Assembly (NCBI GenBank): GCA_964652075.1
Contig: CAZYZQ010000100.1
Coordinates: 1-7,088, forward strand
Source: CAZYZQ01 sp964652075
Lineage (GTDB): Bacteria > Bacillota > Clostridia > Oscillospirales > Oscillospiraceae
Direction of reading: 5' to 3'
DNA length: 7,088 nucleotides
Shown here: piece by piece, positions 6,127-7,088 of the stretch
How the letters are laid out: each line of letters starts with the position of its first letter
Numbering within the stretch: position 1 is the first letter of the stretch
Notes under the pieces: generated by a model
What the model was told of the DNA's origin: nothing
Databases searched by the model: none
Seen by the model: the letters and a program-made list of their open reading frames with translations, nothing else
Program-made: the position numbers and the translations under genes

Positions 6127-6147
6127 TGCGCCGGAAGGCGTGTTTTT
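6127..6147 (+). terminator. Probable intrinsic terminator with GNRA loop
   Basis: CGCC (6129-6132), GGAA tetraloop, GGCG (6137-6140), extended by two G-U pairs (6127-6128 with 6141-6142), is followed by T5 (6143-6147). The stem is short, but the GNRA loop and the U-tract fit rightward termination of the lipoprotein transcript before the next promoter. Confidence 0.45.
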
Positions 6148-6172
6148 CGTCCCATGCGCCGCCGGAAAGTGC

Positions 6173-6201
6173 TTGACAGTGCTACGACGCCGCGATAAAA
6201 T
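6173..6201 (+). promoter_or_regulatory. Strong SigA promoter of the GGDEF gene
   Basis: -35 TTGACA (6173-6178), 17 nt spacer, -10 TAAAAT (6196-6201), 5 of 6 to consensus. The predicted start is near 6208. It shows that the diguanylate cyclase gene is a separate transcription unit from the CGD operon. Confidence 0.8.
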
Positions 6202-6211
6202 GACATTGTCA
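6201..6211. promoter_or_regulatory. Palindrome at the GGDEF transcription start
   Basis: TGACA (6201-6205), T, TGTCA (6207-6211) is a perfect palindrome around T6206. It begins at the last base of the -10 box and covers the predicted start site, a good place for a repressor. It is short, and no cognate regulator is identified. Confidence 0.35.
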
Positions 6212-6363
6212 GGCAGCAAACAAACAATTTTGGCGAACAGGCGGCCCTTATGCGCGCCGTGCGGCCGCCGTTGCCCGGGCTGCCGGTTGACCACAGAGAA
6301 AAAGGGGGGGCGCGCGCGTATGAAAAAAGCTGGCAGGGGCCGGTTCTTCTGGAGCACGAGCGG

Positions 6364-7088
6364 ATGAAATACAATTTCTTCGCCGAGATGTCGGAGGAGA
6401 TCCAGTTTGAGTACACCCGCTTACCCGATATGCTGGTGCTGTCCGGCTGGGGCGCCAGGAAGATGGGGCTGGACGAGGTGATTATGAACCCGCAGCAGAA
6501 TGAAAACCTGCTTGGCATCCTCACGCCGGAGCTGTGGAACGAGTTGTCCTCCACCCTGCGGGCAACCGCCCCGGCGCATCCGGTGATCAATCACGACTGC
6601 CTGCTCTACTGCGGCGGCAGACCCCGCTGGCACCGGGCCATTGCCCGCGCCATGTGGTCCACGGACGATCCTCCGGTCTATATGGGCTCGATCGGGAAGC
6701 TCGTGGATATCCACGACTCCCGCACCAAGCTGGAGGAACTGGAAAAGCGCGCCTCGCACGATACGCTGACGGGGCTTCTGAACCACGGCAGCGCCAAGGC
6801 GCTGATCCAGAACAAAATCAAAACCAATCCGGCCGGCAACTATCTGCTGGCAATTCTGGATCTGGACAAGTTCAAGAACGCCAACGACAGCTACGGGCAT
6901 ATGTTCGGCGATCAGGTGCTGAAGCATCTGGCGGAGCTGCTGCGCCAGAACACCCGGAAGGGAGATATCATCGCCCGGATCGGCGGTGACGAATTCCTGC
7001 TCTTCCTCGAGTACAAGACGGAGGCCGAACAGGTCATCCGCCGGATCCTCGGCGCAATCTCTGGCAGCTGCTATCAGGACTTCCCGAT
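6364..7088 (+). CDS. PAS-GGDEF diguanylate cyclase (3' end outside window)
   Basis: A 5' part of a signalling enzyme that would make cyclic di-GMP from two GTP. Counting from ATG 6364, residues 1-120 resemble a PAS sensor domain (EEIQFEYTRLPDML, then YMGSIGKLVDIHD at its end). A short helical linker (TKLEELEKRA) follows, then the GGDEF domain opening DTLTGLLN (133-140), metal-binding LDLDKFKNAND (165-175), YGHMFGDQ, and GGDEF at 207-211. The product-inhibition I-site RKGD (198-201) lies exactly five residues before it, so the cyclase looks catalytically intact and feedback-controlled. It runs off the edge after 241 codons. The start is uncertain: ATG 6364 has GGAG at 6351-6354, but the frame is open back to 6199, with another ATG at 6250, and upstream residues SWQGPVLLEHER look coding. 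No transmembrane segment is seen. Confidence 0.88.
   Translation, partial: MKYNFFAEMSEEIQFEYTRLPDMLVLSGWGARKMGLDEVIMNPQQNENLLGILTPELWNELSSTLRATAPAHPVINHDCLLYCGGRPRWHRAIARAMWSTDDPPVYMGSIGKLVDIHDSRTKLEELEKRASHDTLTGLLNHGSAKALIQNKIKTNPAGNYLLAILDLDKFKNANDSYGHMFGDQVLKHLAELLRQNTRKGDIIARIGGDEFLLFLEYKTEAEQVIRRILGAISGSCYQDFP

Larger units (their letters stand above)
6057..6363. other. Intergenic region between lipoprotein and GGDEF genes
   Basis: About 307 bases that hold, in order, a T5C7 tract (6071-6082), two hairpins that probably end the operon (6090-6118, 6127-6147), a strong plus-strand promoter (6173-6201), a palindrome at the expected transcription start (6201-6211), and a leader with an A/G-rich tract (6297-6310). 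In-frame open sequence from 6199 onward means part of 6250-6363 may be coding sequence of the GGDEF protein. I recognised no riboswitch here, including no c-di-GMP riboswitch core. Confidence 0.6.

Noticed and set aside
6202..6320. Possible c-di-GMP (GEMM) riboswitch in the cyclase leader
   Set aside because: I looked for the conserved GEMM core and tetraloop-receptor pattern and did not see them; the leader is short and GC-rich without a clear aptamer fold.
5445..6590. 381-codon minus-strand open frame spanning three different plus-strand regions
   Set aside because: It crosses the lipoprotein 3' end, two hairpins, a promoter and the PAS-domain coding region, which no single real gene would do; no motifs recognised.

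Overview
The window looks like a piece of a chromosome or contig from a moderately GC-rich Firmicute of class Clostridia, probably a gut Oscillospirales-type organism. This placement is an inference from several signs: strong AGGAGG-type ribosome binding sites, near-consensus SigA promoters (TTGACA-17-TATACT), a LacI/MATE/lipoprotein-binding-protein/GGDEF gene mix, and GC-rich coding sequence with an AT-rich intergenic region. No 16S rRNA or other phylogenetic marker is present.

Layout. At the left edge (6-39) is a strong bidirectional terminator belonging to whatever lies outside the window. A LacI-family repressor is encoded on the minus strand (122-1129), with its own terminator hairpin just past its stop. 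A 317 bp AT-rich divergent control region follows, with a promoter facing each way and several inverted and direct repeats. Four plus-strand reading units come next: a 12-TM MATE transporter (1447-2829), a 141-aa CGDB/DUF6379 protein (2863-3288), a 357-aa TIM-barrel sugar-isomerase-fold protein (3282-4355, overlapping the previous gene by 7 nt), and a solute-binding lipoprotein of ABC type (4417-6056). The lipoprotein gene is interrupted by a one-base frameshift near 5632. After two hairpins and a separate promoter, a PAS-GGDEF diguanylate cyclase starts near 6250-6364 and runs off the right edge.

Interpretation. The small DUF6379/CGDB protein and the metal-binding TIM barrel look like the beta and alpha subunits of a C-glycoside deglycosidase (CGD). 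That heterodimer cleaves the bond between a 3-oxo-sugar and an aglycone such as a flavonoid or isoflavone in gut and soil bacteria. They are encoded in an apparent operon behind a MATE exporter, divergent from a LacI regulator, and are followed by a binding lipoprotein. My reading is a sugar/aglycone-responsive cassette: the LacI protein senses a glycoside or sugar, the lipoprotein captures the substrate, the CGD pair releases the sugar, and the MATE pump expels the aglycone or a related aromatic compound. The oxidoreductase that normally makes the 3-oxo substrate and the ABC permeases are not in the window. The window is otherwise ordinary; I saw no IS, CRISPR, tRNA or rRNA.
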